Positions 36,006-48,119 of a stretch of DNA of 64,000 nucleotides are shown here, piece after piece. A program made the translations under genes and the position numbers. The notes beneath the pieces are model-generated. The model did no database searches and had not been told where the DNA came from. It saw nothing but the letters and a program-made list of their open reading frames with translations. The DNA lies in the NCBI GenBank assembly GCA_003255025.1, contig QANY01002366.1, forward strand, positions 813,509 to 877,508, given 5' to 3'. This DNA comes from Datisca glomerata (lineage: Eukaryota > Streptophyta > Magnoliopsida > Cucurbitales > Datiscaceae). The first letter of the stretch is position 1. Every line of letters starts with the position of its first letter.

Positions 36006-37262
36006 GCTTAAGGTAAGGAGACCTCTTGTTTCCTAACCTTTTTGTACTGGTAATGGAAGCTCTTACACGTATTTTTAATATGTGTGCTAAGCTTCCTAAT
36101 TTCAGTTTTCATTGGAGGTGTAAGAGAGAGAGAGAATCATTAATTTGTGCTTTGTTGATGACCTCATGATTTTCTATATGGGTGATATTGGATCTGTGCA
36201 GTGTATCAAAGCTGGCCTTGACTTTTCAGCAAGTTGTCTGGGCTGCAACCCAGTGAGGATAAGAGCTTTGTCTACTTTTCTGGTGTAAATGAGGATTACA
36301 GAACCTTATGTTATCTGAAATAGGTTTCAGGAAAGGTACCATTTCTGTAAAGTACTTAGGCATGCCCCTAATATCAACAAGACTCTTTAAAGTGAATTGT
36401 GAGATGCCGGTGGATAAGATTTTTCAGAGAGCTAAAGTATGGGAAAACAAGCACTTTACTTATGCTGGTATACTTCAACTCATTAAGCCTATTTTGACAA
36501 CAATTAAAGGCTACTAAGCTAGCCTTCTCGTTATGCCAAAACATGTTATGAAACATATTAGTGGTGCTCTCAGTAACTTCATGTGGACAGGCAGAACTAA
36601 TCAGGTTAAGGGCAAAGTTTCTTGGGATGCCTTTTATGCTCATTTGGATGAAGGAGGCCTAGGTATAAGGGAGCTCACCATCTGGAACCTTTCAGCTGTA
36701 GCTAACCACATATGGAGATTGGTTATCAGAGTAAAAGGCTCTCTTTGAATAACATGATGCAAAAATAACCTACTCAAAGAACATTCCATCTTTATAGGGA
36801 ATGTACACAACATTTATTTTTTCACTAATCATTGGCACCCATGCAGGCACTTTATTTGATAAGGGTGGGAAGAACTTAGCACTAATTTGAGACTTTATGC
36901 TCCCCTTTCAATCCTTATTAGAGAAGATATGTGGACTTTTCCCAATCCCAACTTGGAGTTCAATATGGCTCACTAGGGGTTCAACCTTAACATTGCTCCT
37001 CCTAAACCTTCTCTGTCGGATACTTGGGTTTGGAATATGGACAATAATAGGCAGTTCTCTATCAGAACAACTTACAATGCTTTAAGGCAGCACATAAAAC
37101 AAAGTCCCCTAGTACAATCTCATCTGTTTTCAGGGCATATACCCAAGTGTTCCTTAATCACTTGGGTTGCTTTATAAGGTAAATTAGTTACAAAGGATTC
37201 TGTTTGCAACTGGCATCCAGGAATCAGCTTGGCTTGTGTACGTGTTCTATTTTTCAGGAACA
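36006..37262 (+). pseudogene. LINE reverse transcriptase, 3' half, with zinc-binding tail
   Basis: This continues from the 32.6 kb half. GRGLR-GDLLFPNLFVLVME is the GLRQGDPLSP block with Gln changed to stop. The catalytic FADD region near 36150 reads CFVDDLMIF in a shifted frame. Then come ISVKYLGMPLIS, VMKHISGALSNFMWTG and a degraded C-terminal zinc-binding domain (HIPKCSLITWVAL, about 37126-37170). Several stops and shifts are present. Confidence 0.85.
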
Positions 37263-37269
37263 TAAACCA

Positions 37270-37865
37270 TAGATCATTTATAACAAAATATACCTTGTTC
37301 AGTGATGAATGAAGTTTTCTCTTGATCAGGTTGGAACATTTTCATCTGATTATATCCCGAATAAGCATCCATGAAACTAATGACTTCATGTTCGGAAGTT
37401 GCATCCACCGTTTGATTTATCCTTGGTAGCAGGTAATCGTCTTTACGACATGCTTTGTTTAGATCTGTGAAGTCCACACAGATTCTCCATTTTCCGTTGC
37501 TGTATTTTACCATCACTATAATGGCAAGTCACTCTGGGTAATCAACCTATCTAATGAAATCAACTTTCAAGAGTTTATCTACTTCATCTTTAATAGCCGT
37601 ATTCCATTCTAGGGAAAATTTTATTTTTCACTATTTCACAAGCTTAATAGAGAGGTCAGTATTCAACTTATGATAAATAATTTCTTTTGGAATACCTGTC
37701 TTTTCCTGTGTTATGCTTGCAAAAATATCTTTATTTTTCTTAAGGAAACTTCTCAATTCCTCCTTTTCCGTTTCCTCAAGTTGAGCACCTATGTTTGTTG
37801 CCTTCTAAGTCCCTTTTCCTAGGAATACGAGCTTAGTGGCTTCCATTGTAGGATTGATATGGCAA
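37270..37865 (-). pseudogene. Ty3/gypsy RT fragment
   Basis: On the minus strand the open part 37516-37274 reads WRICVDFTDLNKACRKDDYL and ISFMDAYSGYNQMKMFQPDQ, a gypsy RT N-terminal block of the same broad group as the element at 7-11 kb but clearly a different copy. A degraded upstream part runs to about 37865. The fragment ends abruptly at the LINE tail. Confidence 0.85.
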
Positions 37866-39300
37866 CCTAAGAGGGTGTGTGAATTGGGTGATCGTGTTCA
37901 AATTTTAAAAAAATTTGCACTCAAGTGGAAAATGAATGTTCAAGAATGAGTTTCAATGTTTCATTAGTTTAACATTTGAAAAGATAAATAAGTAATAAAT
38001 AAAATTGTTAAAGTAAATAATGCTTACGAAAATATAAAGCAAGCAAATGAAATAATTATGGAAACTCAACATGCGGAATTAAGTTACAGAAATTAAGTGC
38101 GAGAAATCGAAGTGTGGAAAATAAGTGCGGAAAATAAATAACGCAAAATAAAAGGAGAAGAAGGAAAAGAAGATAGGAACACGATATTTTTACGTGATTC
38201 GAAAATCATATCCCTACATCCACGCTCCAAGCTCCCTAGGGATTTTTATTCCCTCAATCTTTTTAAGGGTGAAGACCAAACCTTAAAAACTCAATTGGCT
38301 TATAAGTACCAACTAAACCTTACAAGGCTATGTGCTTCGAGATTAAGTGACCTTTTACAATAACTCTCTCAAAAGAGTAGAATCTCCATTTTAAAAGCTC
38401 ACAAAACAAATCTTGCTCACTCAATAAATTTGTAAGTATAAAGCTCAAAATATTAAGAGAGATTTATGAGAGTATTGGGAGAGTTTTAGGAGCAAGTCTC
38501 TTGGCTATGAATTGTGTTTTGTGAAGAGAAATGTGGTGTATTAATAGAGGAGATGGAGGCTAGGATTTAGGAGGGAAAATGTCAAATTTTAAGTATAAAC
38601 AAATGGTTAAGCTCCATCCTTAATAAGGAGGACAAAAAATTCTTGACCTAAAAGACAAGGAATACTCCTACCCAAAATAACATAATATGGTCAAAACCTA
38701 TTTGGTTAAGCTTCATCTCTCTTTATATACTTGAAATTGAAACTTACTTTGTTTGTACTTTGTCATTATCTTCATCTTATGTATTTTATCTATTGTGCAA
38801 GAGAGATGTGACTTTTTGTGTTTAGGTTTTTTATGGATGGAGACTTAATTAAGAAAGGATAGACATCTCTAAATAAATTAAGCTTTAATAAAATCATATA
38901 AAATGAGTAAACTCCCAATAAAAATTACATGAAAGTAAATATCTTTATGATCTTCAATCTTCAGGCTTTATGAGCTCCTATTAAAATAAATAGTTTCATG
39001 ATCTTCAATTGGAATGTCTTGTGGGAATTTTTCTAGTAGCATCTACAAACTTGATTAAATTTATTAGAAACATCAATGTTTTATTTTCGACAAAATTTAT
39101 CTCATAAAGATATAGAGTTAATAATCTCCGCTTTTTTTATGATGACAAGCCACTGAGACAAAAAAAAATATCTATCAAATAAATTTAATTTACCCCCCCC
39201 CCCTAAATATATGCTAACCCATCAAGAAAAAACATAACTCAAGTATATTCTATTTTCTCCCCTCTTTGTTATCATAAAAAAGAATAAACCAATGATAATG
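37866..39300. mobile_element. LTR-like sequence
   Basis: It begins ACCTAAGAGGGTGTGTGAAT, a variant of the 'ACCTAGAGGGGGGTGAAT' string found at many plant LTR edges. It has TTTTTACGTGATTCG near 38190, like the CGTGGTTCGG string of copia LTRs. A run of C (39194-39205) lies near the right. On the minus strand, TATGATAACAAAGAGGGGAG near 39280-39260 looks like a polypurine tract. There is no coding sequence. Confidence 0.4.
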
Positions 39301-39489
39301 AAGAAAAATACTTTTATCTTGACATGGTAAGTAGGAAAAAAATATTTAACTAATATCTAAAATTCTCAAAGCAAGTTTATATCTACAAAAACTTTCAACA
39401 TTTAATGGTTTTATAAAAAAAATTTCGTAAGTTAATTTGTAGTATTTACAAACTCTAGTGGAATATCTCATTTTTGCACATGATCTCAA

Positions 39490-41627
39490 ATAAAATGATG
39501 TCTAAGATCTATCGGGATTGTATCCCAGTTGGTTACATCTGGGTCATCCAAAGAATGGTGTAACAGTAAGGAGAAACGTTTTCTTTTAACATGATGAAAT
39601 ATATGATTAGGTATTTAACTTACCTATTTTCTTTTTGAGAATTAGCTTTCTAGATGACGTATTTTGAATCTAGCATAATCTATGGTAGTACTTGAAATAG
39701 CACAAGAATTATCGAATATCCGTAAACCTAGTTTATACAACTTTCATATATGTGGGTGAATCCCAGCTGGCTACATCTGGGTCATCTAAAGAATGGTGTA
39801 GCAGTAAAGAGAAACGCTTTCTTTTAACATGATGAAATATATGTTTAGTTATTTAACTGACCTATTTTTTTTCGAGAATTATCTTTCTAGATGACGTATT
39901 TTGAATCTAACATAATCTATGGTAGTACTTGAAATAGCACAAGAATTATGGAATATTCGTAAACCTAGTTTATGCAACTTTAATATATGTGGATGTCTAA
40001 CACACACGATAAAAGAGAATGCGAGTTATTTTTTTCTTTAGTAGCAAAAATGGGAAGTGTTTGTAAGTACAAACATTGTATTCTTGGAAGAATACTATAT
40101 TTCAAAAGGAATATCTAGACAAAAACACAAACTTAGAAATATTTTCCGATAATGCATGTGCCACGCAATCCAGTTAGTAAAAGATAAGTTCAGAAATTAG
40201 TGAGAATCTAGTCGGTCAAGAGAATAAGAATGAAGTACTTCCTAGTAATACAAAACCTTATTGTAGTGGGAATGTTTCTCATTCATATGAGAAGTAAATG
40301 TTCATAGGAGAATCTGATATGATTATATTGGTGGAACATAAGCTAGATCTCAATCACTTCATTGTAGTGGGAGGGGATCACGACCAACTGAGAGATTTAT
40401 GTTCAAGTGAGAATTTTAAGTCCATCTTAAAGGAACATGACTTAAATCCTAGAACTACGTAGAGGCTGTAAATGATGTAAAGTAAATCATTGGCTTCAAG
40501 CAATGAAATCCAAAAATGATTCCATTAACTCTAATGGTGTATGGAAGCTTGTAGAAGCCCTAGAATATTGGGTACCAAAGATCTACAAGTGGAAGCCAGG
40601 CATAGACATAAAGTCAAGACCTTCAAGGTTAGACTTGGTGAGAAATGACATACTTAGAGAGATGATATTAAGTATAGTAGATCATTTTTTAATGGCCATG
40701 CTCATGTGTATAAAGATATTATATCTATTGCAGTTTGTCTCGTTTACAAGTTTTGGTAAATGGATGTCAAGAACACTATCTTGATGGTGAACTTGAAGTA
40801 AATATCTTTATATCTCAATTTTTCATATTTGTGGCTAAAGGTCAGGAATTATGATATACATAATGCACTAGTCCACTCGTGGACTTAAGCATGTATTAGT
40901 GACTTAGAACATTATGTTGATCATGTAATCAAAATTTTGATTTTGATCATGGCCATAATGAGTCATGTCATTACAAGAATGATGTAGATGACATTTCATC
41001 ATCAAGAATGATGTAGAATTAAACGTCACCTATAAAGTTATTTTGTCTGAATTTATGATATGAAAGACTTTGGAAAAATGTTATTCATCATAAGAATTAA
41101 GTTCTTTCGAGACTTAAATATAGAATTGTGCTCTTACCCTAAATTGTATAGATAATAATATATTGTATATAGGTACAATGCAAGATTCCAAGAAAGGGTT
41201 TGTTACCTTTTTAGGTTTGGAACCTATATTATGTTAGTGTCTTATGATATAGGCTGAAATAAATAACATGAAGACATATCCCTTGCTTTCGGTAGTGGAA
41301 AGTCTTAAGTATGTTATATTGTACACTGAATATATATTTTGCGGTAGGCTTAGTCAACATATATCAGTTAAATCCTGAAGGTTTTCAGTGGATAACTGTG
41401 AAATATATACTCAAATATCTTAGGAGAACGAGAGATTATGTGCATGTCTATTATGGTGAGAATCTCATACCCGTTGGGTATATGGATTCAAATTTTCAAT
41501 TAGATTACTTCAGCGGTAAAACATAGTGGACGTTTAGAAAGACTTTCAACATAAAAGTCTTTGGGTCACATGCAGAGAACATAGATGTTAAGATGGTTGT
41601 TGACGTGTTTTAGGGTAAGTGAGAGAT
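39490..41627 (+). pseudogene. Ty1/copia internal region, element A (remnant)
   Basis: Two readable islands remain. About 40500-40790 reads MKSKNDSINSNGVWKLVEA, the start of copia RT, continuing in degraded form. About 41320-41525 reads NPEGFQWITVKYILKYLRRT and LIPVGYMDSNFQLDYFSGKT, the copia RNase H block. A tract AAGTGAGAGAT (degenerate polypurine tract) then precedes the LTR start TGTTAGGATTG. The copy at 50.5-52.4 kb shares the same islands. Confidence 0.8.
39521..39998. repeat. Tandem duplication, unit 238 bp
   Basis: Unit one (about 39521-39759) and unit two (about 39760-39998) are around 92-95% identical by eye. Landmarks are TCCCAG(T/C)TGG, ACATCTGGGTCAT, AGAATGGTGTA and CTAGATGACGTATTTTGAAT. 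It lies in copia internal sequence. Confidence 0.9.
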
Positions 41628-42904
41628 TGTTAGGATTGTGCCCTAAAAGCACTGAAATTTTATTACATTTATTAAGACATTTAATTCTGATTTATAAGAA
41701 GTAGTTTATTCTTATATTATACACAATACATTTTTATAAAAGTTGCATATGCATAATAGTACTTGATTTATGGGTCCTATGAAGTTTTAGCTCATGGGAA
41801 CAAGGTACTTAACCAAGAGTTCATTATTATTTGTAAATACTTAATTTCACGGTCTAGTGAAGTTGGGTGCTTTACTAAAAAAATATTGCAGTACATTAAC
41901 TCTATTATGAAGAGTGACTTACATGGGTCACAAAAATAGAGTACTTAGTTAATGTACTAGTGCATTTGGAATGCATTGAAAGTCTAATGAGTCTGATTTT
42001 TAGTAAAGTACTATTGAATGAAAATCATGACTCATTGTTATTATTTTATAAGTGCTCTCAATCTTGTGAGAGTTATGAATTCATATTTAATAACTTAGTT
42101 ATTTTGATCTATTAAGAATGAGACTCTATGAGTCAACATATTCCATAGGTTGAATGACTGAGTTATTAAATAGTGAGTCCATAGATTCTCAATAGTAGAA
42201 TCCTTAGACACTTTTAATTAAGTGATATATTACCTCTTAGGTAATTCATGTATATGGTCACAGTAAACTAATCGCTTAATATCTCTGAAGGAAACTAGAG
42301 ATTTGATAATTTTATTTGAGACGTCAAGTATGAAAATTATCATAGTTGACTGATAGAGTGAAGGGTTATTTGTAAATCTATACCCATTTCAATTTGGTTA
42401 AAAAATTATGTACCCCTTTCTCAAAATCCAGAATTTTACATCTCTGACTCATCACAATCAATAGAAAAAAATTTCAACTCTCTCTTTCATCATCATTTCT
42501 TTCCATTTTCTATATGCAAAGATCAAATCAATATTCACTCTCACTCTTCTTCTTCCCCTCATTGTTTCCTCCATACTTTCTAGTTCGTTTCCTCCATGAT
42601 TTCCTATTCAATGAAGAAACATAGGTTTGTTTCCTCCATATTTTCCTGTTCTGTGAAGTTCTTCTTCTCAATCGCAGTGGTTTTGACCATGGCATAGTCA
42701 TTTTTTTCTTGAGAATTTTTTTTTTCTTGAGAAAACTTTTTTTTTCATTTGGTTTTTGTGAATTCTTTTACACTTTTTTGGATTATAAGTTTATTGATTT
42801 AAATTTAAGTAATTATAAATCAATGAAGGGGTTCAAGATTGATTACTGTGTGAATGGTGTCAATTTCTATATCTAGATTGCTCACTAACAGGGGATATAA
42901 ATGA

Positions 42905-44612
42905 TTACTTGAAAGGTTCAAGTAGTATTTTTTACTAGTTGAACCCTTTAAGTGTCACATGCTCTCTCTATAAATCATTGCATGAAACAAAATGACTACT
43001 TGAAGGGTTCAAGTAGTCATAAAACACTACTTGAACCCTTCAAGTAGTTACATGTCTTTATCTAAAATCGACGACAACAGATAATTTAACTACTTGAAAG
43101 ATTCAAGTAGCCTCACTACTTGAACCCTTCAAGTAGTTACGTGTTACTATCTAAAATCGACGACAACCACTAATTTGACTACTTGAAGGGTTTAAGTAGT
43201 ATTTTTTGACTACTTGAACCATTCAAGTAGTCACATGCTCTCTGTATAAATCACTACATAAAATAAAATGACTACTTGAAGGGTTCAAGTAGTCTTTTTT
43301 TACTACTTGAACCCTTCAAATAGTGATTTGCTTACTAGACAATAACCTTCATGAAGAAAAAAACTACTTAAAGGGTTCAAGTAGTAAAAAATTACTACTT
43401 GAACCCTTCAAGTAGTGACGAGCTTGCTGGACAACAGACTTCAAGAGAAAAAAATTACTTGAAGAGTTCAAGTAGTAAAGAAACACTACTTGAACCATTC
43501 AAGTAGTCGTATGCTCTCTGTATAAATCATTGCATGAAATAAAATGACTACTTAAAGGGTTCAAGTAGTCATAAAACACTACTTGAACCCTTTAAGTAGT
43601 GACGAGCTTACTGAACAATAGACTTCTAGAGAAAAAATTACTTGAAGGATTCAAGTAGTAAAAAATGACTACTTGAACCTTTCAAGTAATCACATACTCA
43701 CTGAAAAATTTACTGTTGGAGACAAAAATGACTATTTTAAGAGTTCAAGTAGTCATTTTTTACTACTTGAACCCTTCAAGTAGTTTTTTTCTCTTGAAAT
43801 CTGCTGTCCAGTAAGTTCGCCACTAGTTGAAGGGTTCAAGTAGTAATGCAGATGGTGCAACTTTAGAATTTCTAGAATAAATGGATCGTGACACGCACAT
43901 GTCAACTTCCGGAGGACATAACTTTTGACTCGGGTGGAACCACGTGGCCCGTAAAATATCAAATCAAAACTTATTCAGAGATCTATATGTGCGACTGGGT
44001 TTACCTGTTGCAGCCCAATTTCGGGTCCAAAAAACACTGTTTTAAGCACTTTAAAAAACTTCGTTCTCGATTATTATTAAATAAAAACAAGTAGTTGTTT
44101 TTTCATACATAAATCCAAGTAATTACTTGTTTTGACTTCTAAAATAAAAATCACTACTTGAAGGGTTCAAATAGTCATAAATAACTATTTGAAGGGTAAA
44201 TTATTATTAAATTGAACTCTTTAAGTAATCACATGATGTATGAGTAATTGACTGACAAAATAAAAACTACCTGAACTCTTCAAGTTATCATAAACAACTA
44301 CTTGAAGGGTTCAAGTAGTCATAAATAACTCATTGAACCCTTCAAGTAGTCATCTGATGTATGCGTGTTGACTGAAAACAAAACAACTTGAAGGGTTCGA
44401 GTACTCATAAATAACTACTTGAAGGGTTCGAGTACTCATAAATAACTACTTGAAGGGTTCGAGTACTCATAAATAACTACTTGAAAGGTTCGAGTAGTCA
44501 TAAACAACTACTTGAACCCTTCAAGTAGCCGCCTGGTGTATGAGTGTTGACTGACAAAAAAATACTTGAAGGATTGAAGTAGTCACAAAAACTACTTGAA
44601 CCTTTCAAGTAA
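42905..44612. repeat. Array of nested palindromes (CTACTTGAA arms)
   Basis: About 34 copies or close variants of a 21-bp motif occur: arms CTACTTGAA and TTCAAGTAG around GGG or CCC. Each is a palindrome by itself. A GGG copy is usually followed within about 10 bp by a CCC copy, and these are also reverse complements of each other. Pairs recur every 80-95 bp, separated by spacers of two kinds (ATGCTCTCTGTATAAATCA, and GACGAGCTTGCTGGACAAC-like). At 44385-44500 four copies stand in head-to-tail 31-bp units ending GTTCGAGTA. A non-repeat core lies at 43845-44140. Confidence 0.95.
43845..44140. other. Unique core inside the palindrome array
   Basis: This is a GC-richer, non-repetitive stretch between the two halves of the array, with TCGGGTGGAACCACGTGGCC and TGTTGCAGCCCAATTTCGGG. 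A 68-codon plus frame (43888-44094) crosses it but matches nothing I know and probably is not a gene. Confidence 0.5.
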
Positions 44613-46011
44613 AAGAAAAATTTCTTTGAAAAATAAAGAAGAAAAATACTAATAAAATATTATTAAATTAATTTGATCTGTGCATTAAGAAAGAAAAAAA
44701 TGATGAGGGAAGATGGAGATTGTAAATGGTGATATGATGTTGTTGTGCCATGAGTATAAAATTTTTATTTTCAAAATGGGGTATAAAAATCCTTAGACAA
44801 GTTGAAAAATGTATATTACTCCAAAAAACCCTAGAGTGAATTTGGAATCTAAGGATACTAAGATGTGTATAAATATTAGGTCGGTAGTAATTAACTTATT
44901 TATGAACGGTACTATATTATGGAGGAGCATTACATAATGAATAATATGTCAATGATGGTTATGTCGAGTAATGTAAAATACACTTGAAGTTCATTACGAT
45001 TTTATAGTGGAGTTAATCATAATTAATAATTAATAAATTTGATTATGAGTTTAATCGATAGAGTTTATTAATTATGTTGTCAAATGTATTTTTATCCTTT
45101 TGGTCAAATGTCTCAGATTTAGATTACGTTATGACGAGATTTATTTAATAAACAAGTGGCACAGTATGAATATCATATAATCAACCAATCAATTTTAAGA
45201 TTTAATCAGTCTTAATTCTAAAATATCAAAGATTAATTAAAATTATATTATTTAATTTTAATTAATTAAATTATTAGAAAAACCATACGGGTTGGAATTA
45301 TCTCAACCGTTGGTTTGGCTTCACATGGGTTGCTAAACCCATGTGAAGAGATGGCTTTTAGCCAGTTTTTATTACTGTTTTTAACAGTTTTTTAGTTCGT
45401 GCAAAAATGGATTTAAAAAATGAAAGAGATGGCCGATTATTTAGTGATGCAGCCATTTTCCGAAAAATATTTTTTCATATATAGTTTGTATGAAAAAGTG
45501 AATTTGGCCGAACAAGTTTTGGAAGAAGAAAAATATGAATTAGTTTTTTAATCTGATTTTATTCAAATGTCCACCTGCTCGTGACTTTGGTTAATTGTTT
45601 AAGAAATAGTAAAGAAAATTACAAGATTTCAATTTCACACTTCAAAAGGTAGTTTTCCTAATCCGTATAAATATGATTGTTTCTCAAATATTTCAAGATC
45701 TAATATTTTTCATTACATTGATACCTTCGTTTACATAACCCAATCAAATAAGTTTTGTTTATATAGATATGCGTATAAATCTCGTAGTAATTTTTCGAAT
45801 TGATGTTTCATCATATAAAAATAAAGGTATCTCAAACAATTATATATTTGTATACGAATATATAAAATTATAATTACTCAATAAGATAGTAATGAAGTAT
45901 GAACTATTTGATTTTCTTGACAATCAATGAATCTCATAAACATAGTCCTAAGCTAAACATAAATTTAACCGGATCAATCACGAGGTATAGTGCAAAATGT
46001 CACAATTAGGT

Positions 46012-46145
46012 CACTATAAGGAAAAAGGTCAATGACAACCGTTTTGTTTACCTATTGCGACGGTTGAGAAACCATTGTTACAGCTGCCGTCACAGTACTT
46101 TTTGTGACGATAATTTTTTGTGACGGTTGTTTTTTTGCAATATCT
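46012..46145. mobile_element. CACTA transposon end (truncated)
   Basis: CACTATAAGGAAAAAGGTC followed by TGACAACCG, GCGACGGTTG and GTGACGGTTG repeats looks like one CACTA terminus with subterminal repeats. The other terminus is not found. Confidence 0.5.
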
Positions 46146-46149
46146 ACAC

Positions 46150-48100
46150 GTTATAAAATATAACACTACAACTTAGCCCGACGAAGAGATTGGGATGGGT
46201 GACGAAGATAACTTTGAAGGACTATGCGATACTTGCTGCTCTTATCTTTCACCTTTCTAAACTAGAATTTTATGAATATTCTATTAGTACTAGGGACTTG
46301 CTCATGCGCAGACCGTCCGTACGTTTTTAAAGTTCGAAGCTCTTGCAGTAGGCGTAGGATTGTTAATACATATGTTAAGTACGTGATAATCATGAGAGTG
46401 CAGCGCAACTGGTCAATGTAGGGGTTTGCTCTCCCATGTCACGGGTTCAGAAAATGGATTCAAGAGAAAGAAGATCAAGAAATAATAAAAAGAGAAATAA
46501 ATAAAGAAAATAACAAAGAGAGAACAAATCTTGTAATTTGTATTCTCTAAATTTTTGTTATCAAATAATTCTGAAAAAGGGGGAATAACAGAGAACTATA
46601 AGAAAGGGAGAACCAAAATCGGAGAATACAAAGAGTGTGAGTAAAATAACAGAACATAGGAAAACAAAATACAAAATTGCTAGAATTAGTCACCTACCTT
46701 TGAGGTGTAGGCTTCGCTACCAGTAAACATCTCTCTCTACGATGCTCTGGATCGAGCACCTATGAAGGGAGATGAGTGAGAGAGCGAGAAAAACGGGAGT
46801 GAAAGAAATATAGAGAGAAAGAGATTAAAATCGATTTTGGCATATGCATCGGTTTGGTTCGGTTTCTTTGTTGAAATCACAAACCGCACTGAACCACCTA
46901 GTTTTTAAAAAACAACTGAACCGAATCATCTATAACATTAAAATCAATTGAATCATTTTAGTTTAATTCGGTTCAGTCGATTTGAGTGATTTGAGCGGTT
47001 TTACTTACACCTCTATTTACTTTTGTGTCCGTAAAAGATAAGCATACATTGCAGGTACACGTATTATCCTTTGCATATGAAATGGCAGAAAAGTACTTTA
47101 TTAGGTACTATACTTAGGTTTGGGACATCGAGGCCGTTGGTTGTCTATTCAACGGCTACCGCATGCGGTTCAATGTCGGCACCTAAGAATCTCTTTATAT
47201 ATATACATACTTTATGTTTGTATCTGTCTATGTGTATGTGTATATACATATTTTTGTGTCTATATATTTATATGTCTGTCTATGTAATACACACAAAAAC
47301 GTGTGCCTATAAATATATATATATAGATTATACGTAATGAAAATCAAATTCTATTATTATTATTATTAGTTAAGGTTAATCTTATCTAATTCATTCTTCA
47401 AACTTAATCTTTTTCACTTCTCAATCAATCTATCCTCCATTGGTCCGACACCAATTACATCCCCTAGACCTCATATGGGAATTTAATGGGAAATGTCTAT
47501 AAAATTCAAATCTTCATGCTGCATCACGTCATAGTATTATGTATATTTAACTTAGCTAATTTTTTTTTCTATTTTCATATTTGATTTTTGTTATGTTGTT
47601 CAACACTAAGTAATATCTTTTTCTCATACTTATAATAATACATCGATTTTTGAGAACAAACATTGATTTTTCTTCTGAAAGACTCGACATTGAATGGACA
47701 TATCATATTTCTTATGCATTGTTTCCATTGAAGCCAATTGTTTAATAATGTATGTGGAACAACAATTTATTTATTACATGTGTGTCAAAATGTCTTATGC
47801 TCTCAAATTTCACTTGAGGGGGAATGATATACTTGTGAACAACTAGTTTGAGAGTACATAGGATTTTATCACCAAATCCATAATGCCATAAATATACACT
47901 AGAAAGATGCCCATGCAATGCACAAAAATAAGTAAATGTAGGAAAAACCAAAAAAAAATATAATAATGAATTTTGTAGCATTGATATGGAAAATATATTA
48001 ACTTTCCAATAACGTTATAAAAGATTTGACAAGCTCGTCAATCTGATGACATATATACTCAAGTAAACAAAATTAATGTGATTCAGCATCACTATGAAAA
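46150..48100. other. Noncoding stretch with hAT-like scrap and low-complexity DNA
   Basis: About 46835-47018 is a GGTTCGGTTT-rich island ending TTTACTTACACCTCTA, the mirror of a hAT end. About 47190-47330 is TATATA/TGTGTATG low-complexity DNA, over which an 88-codon plus frame is an artefact. About 47740-47980 has a 79-codon minus frame with no recognisable features. I see no gene. Confidence 0.45.
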
Positions 48101-48119
48101 TGAACTTTTAGAAAAAAAA

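Larger units (their letters stand above)
30975..37262 (+). mobile_element. LINE with inverted 5' part, split by a solo LTR
   Basis: The endonuclease and the end of ORF1 lie on the minus strand (32520-30984), while the reverse transcriptase and zinc-binding tail lie on the plus strand (about 32640-37260). The endonuclease C-terminus is at the outer left and the ORF1 end faces the RT. This is the arrangement expected from twin priming during LINE insertion. A segment between endonuclease and RT is missing at the junction (about 32525-32630). The solo LTR 33269-36000 splits the RT. No poly-A tail is seen, because a gypsy fragment starts at 37270. Confidence 0.75.
42363..44831. mobile_element. 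Non-autonomous Mutator-like element, 2469 bp
   Basis: TAGAGTGAA lies on both sides (42354-42362 and 44832-44840), a 9-bp target duplication as made by Mutator-like transposases. LTR C (53106-53114) and LTR B have one uninterrupted copy of this site (TAGAATGAA). The ends are imperfect inverted repeats of about 75 bp: GGGTTATTTG at left, GGGTTTTTTG when the right end is complemented, with TATAC and TTTCAA matching further in. The left interior is pyrimidine-rich (TCTTCTTCCCCTC), and 42905-44612 is a palindrome array. No transposase is present, so it depends on another element. Confidence 0.85.
41628..45730 (+). repeat. Copia 3' LTR A, interrupted by a MULE
   Basis: It starts TGTTAGGATTGTGCCC and ends near CATTGATACCTTC. 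It aligns throughout with LTR B (minus, 49083-50521) and LTR C (plus, 52400-53917), except for the 2469-bp insertion 42363-44831 with its 9-bp duplication. Without the insertion it is about 1.6 kb. Confidence 0.85.

Noticed and set aside
43888..44094. 68-codon frame in the core of the palindrome element
   Set aside because: No motif or family resemblance, and its length is expected by chance. Kept only as an unexplained core.
42905..44612. CRISPR-like array reading of the regular repeats
   Set aside because: The spacers are themselves repeated, the motif is palindromic in both orientations, and the context is a plant transposon. CRISPR arrays are prokaryotic.
47071..47337. 88-codon frame with Tyr/Ile/Cys-rich end
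   Set aside because: Most of it is translated TATA/TGTG low-complexity DNA.
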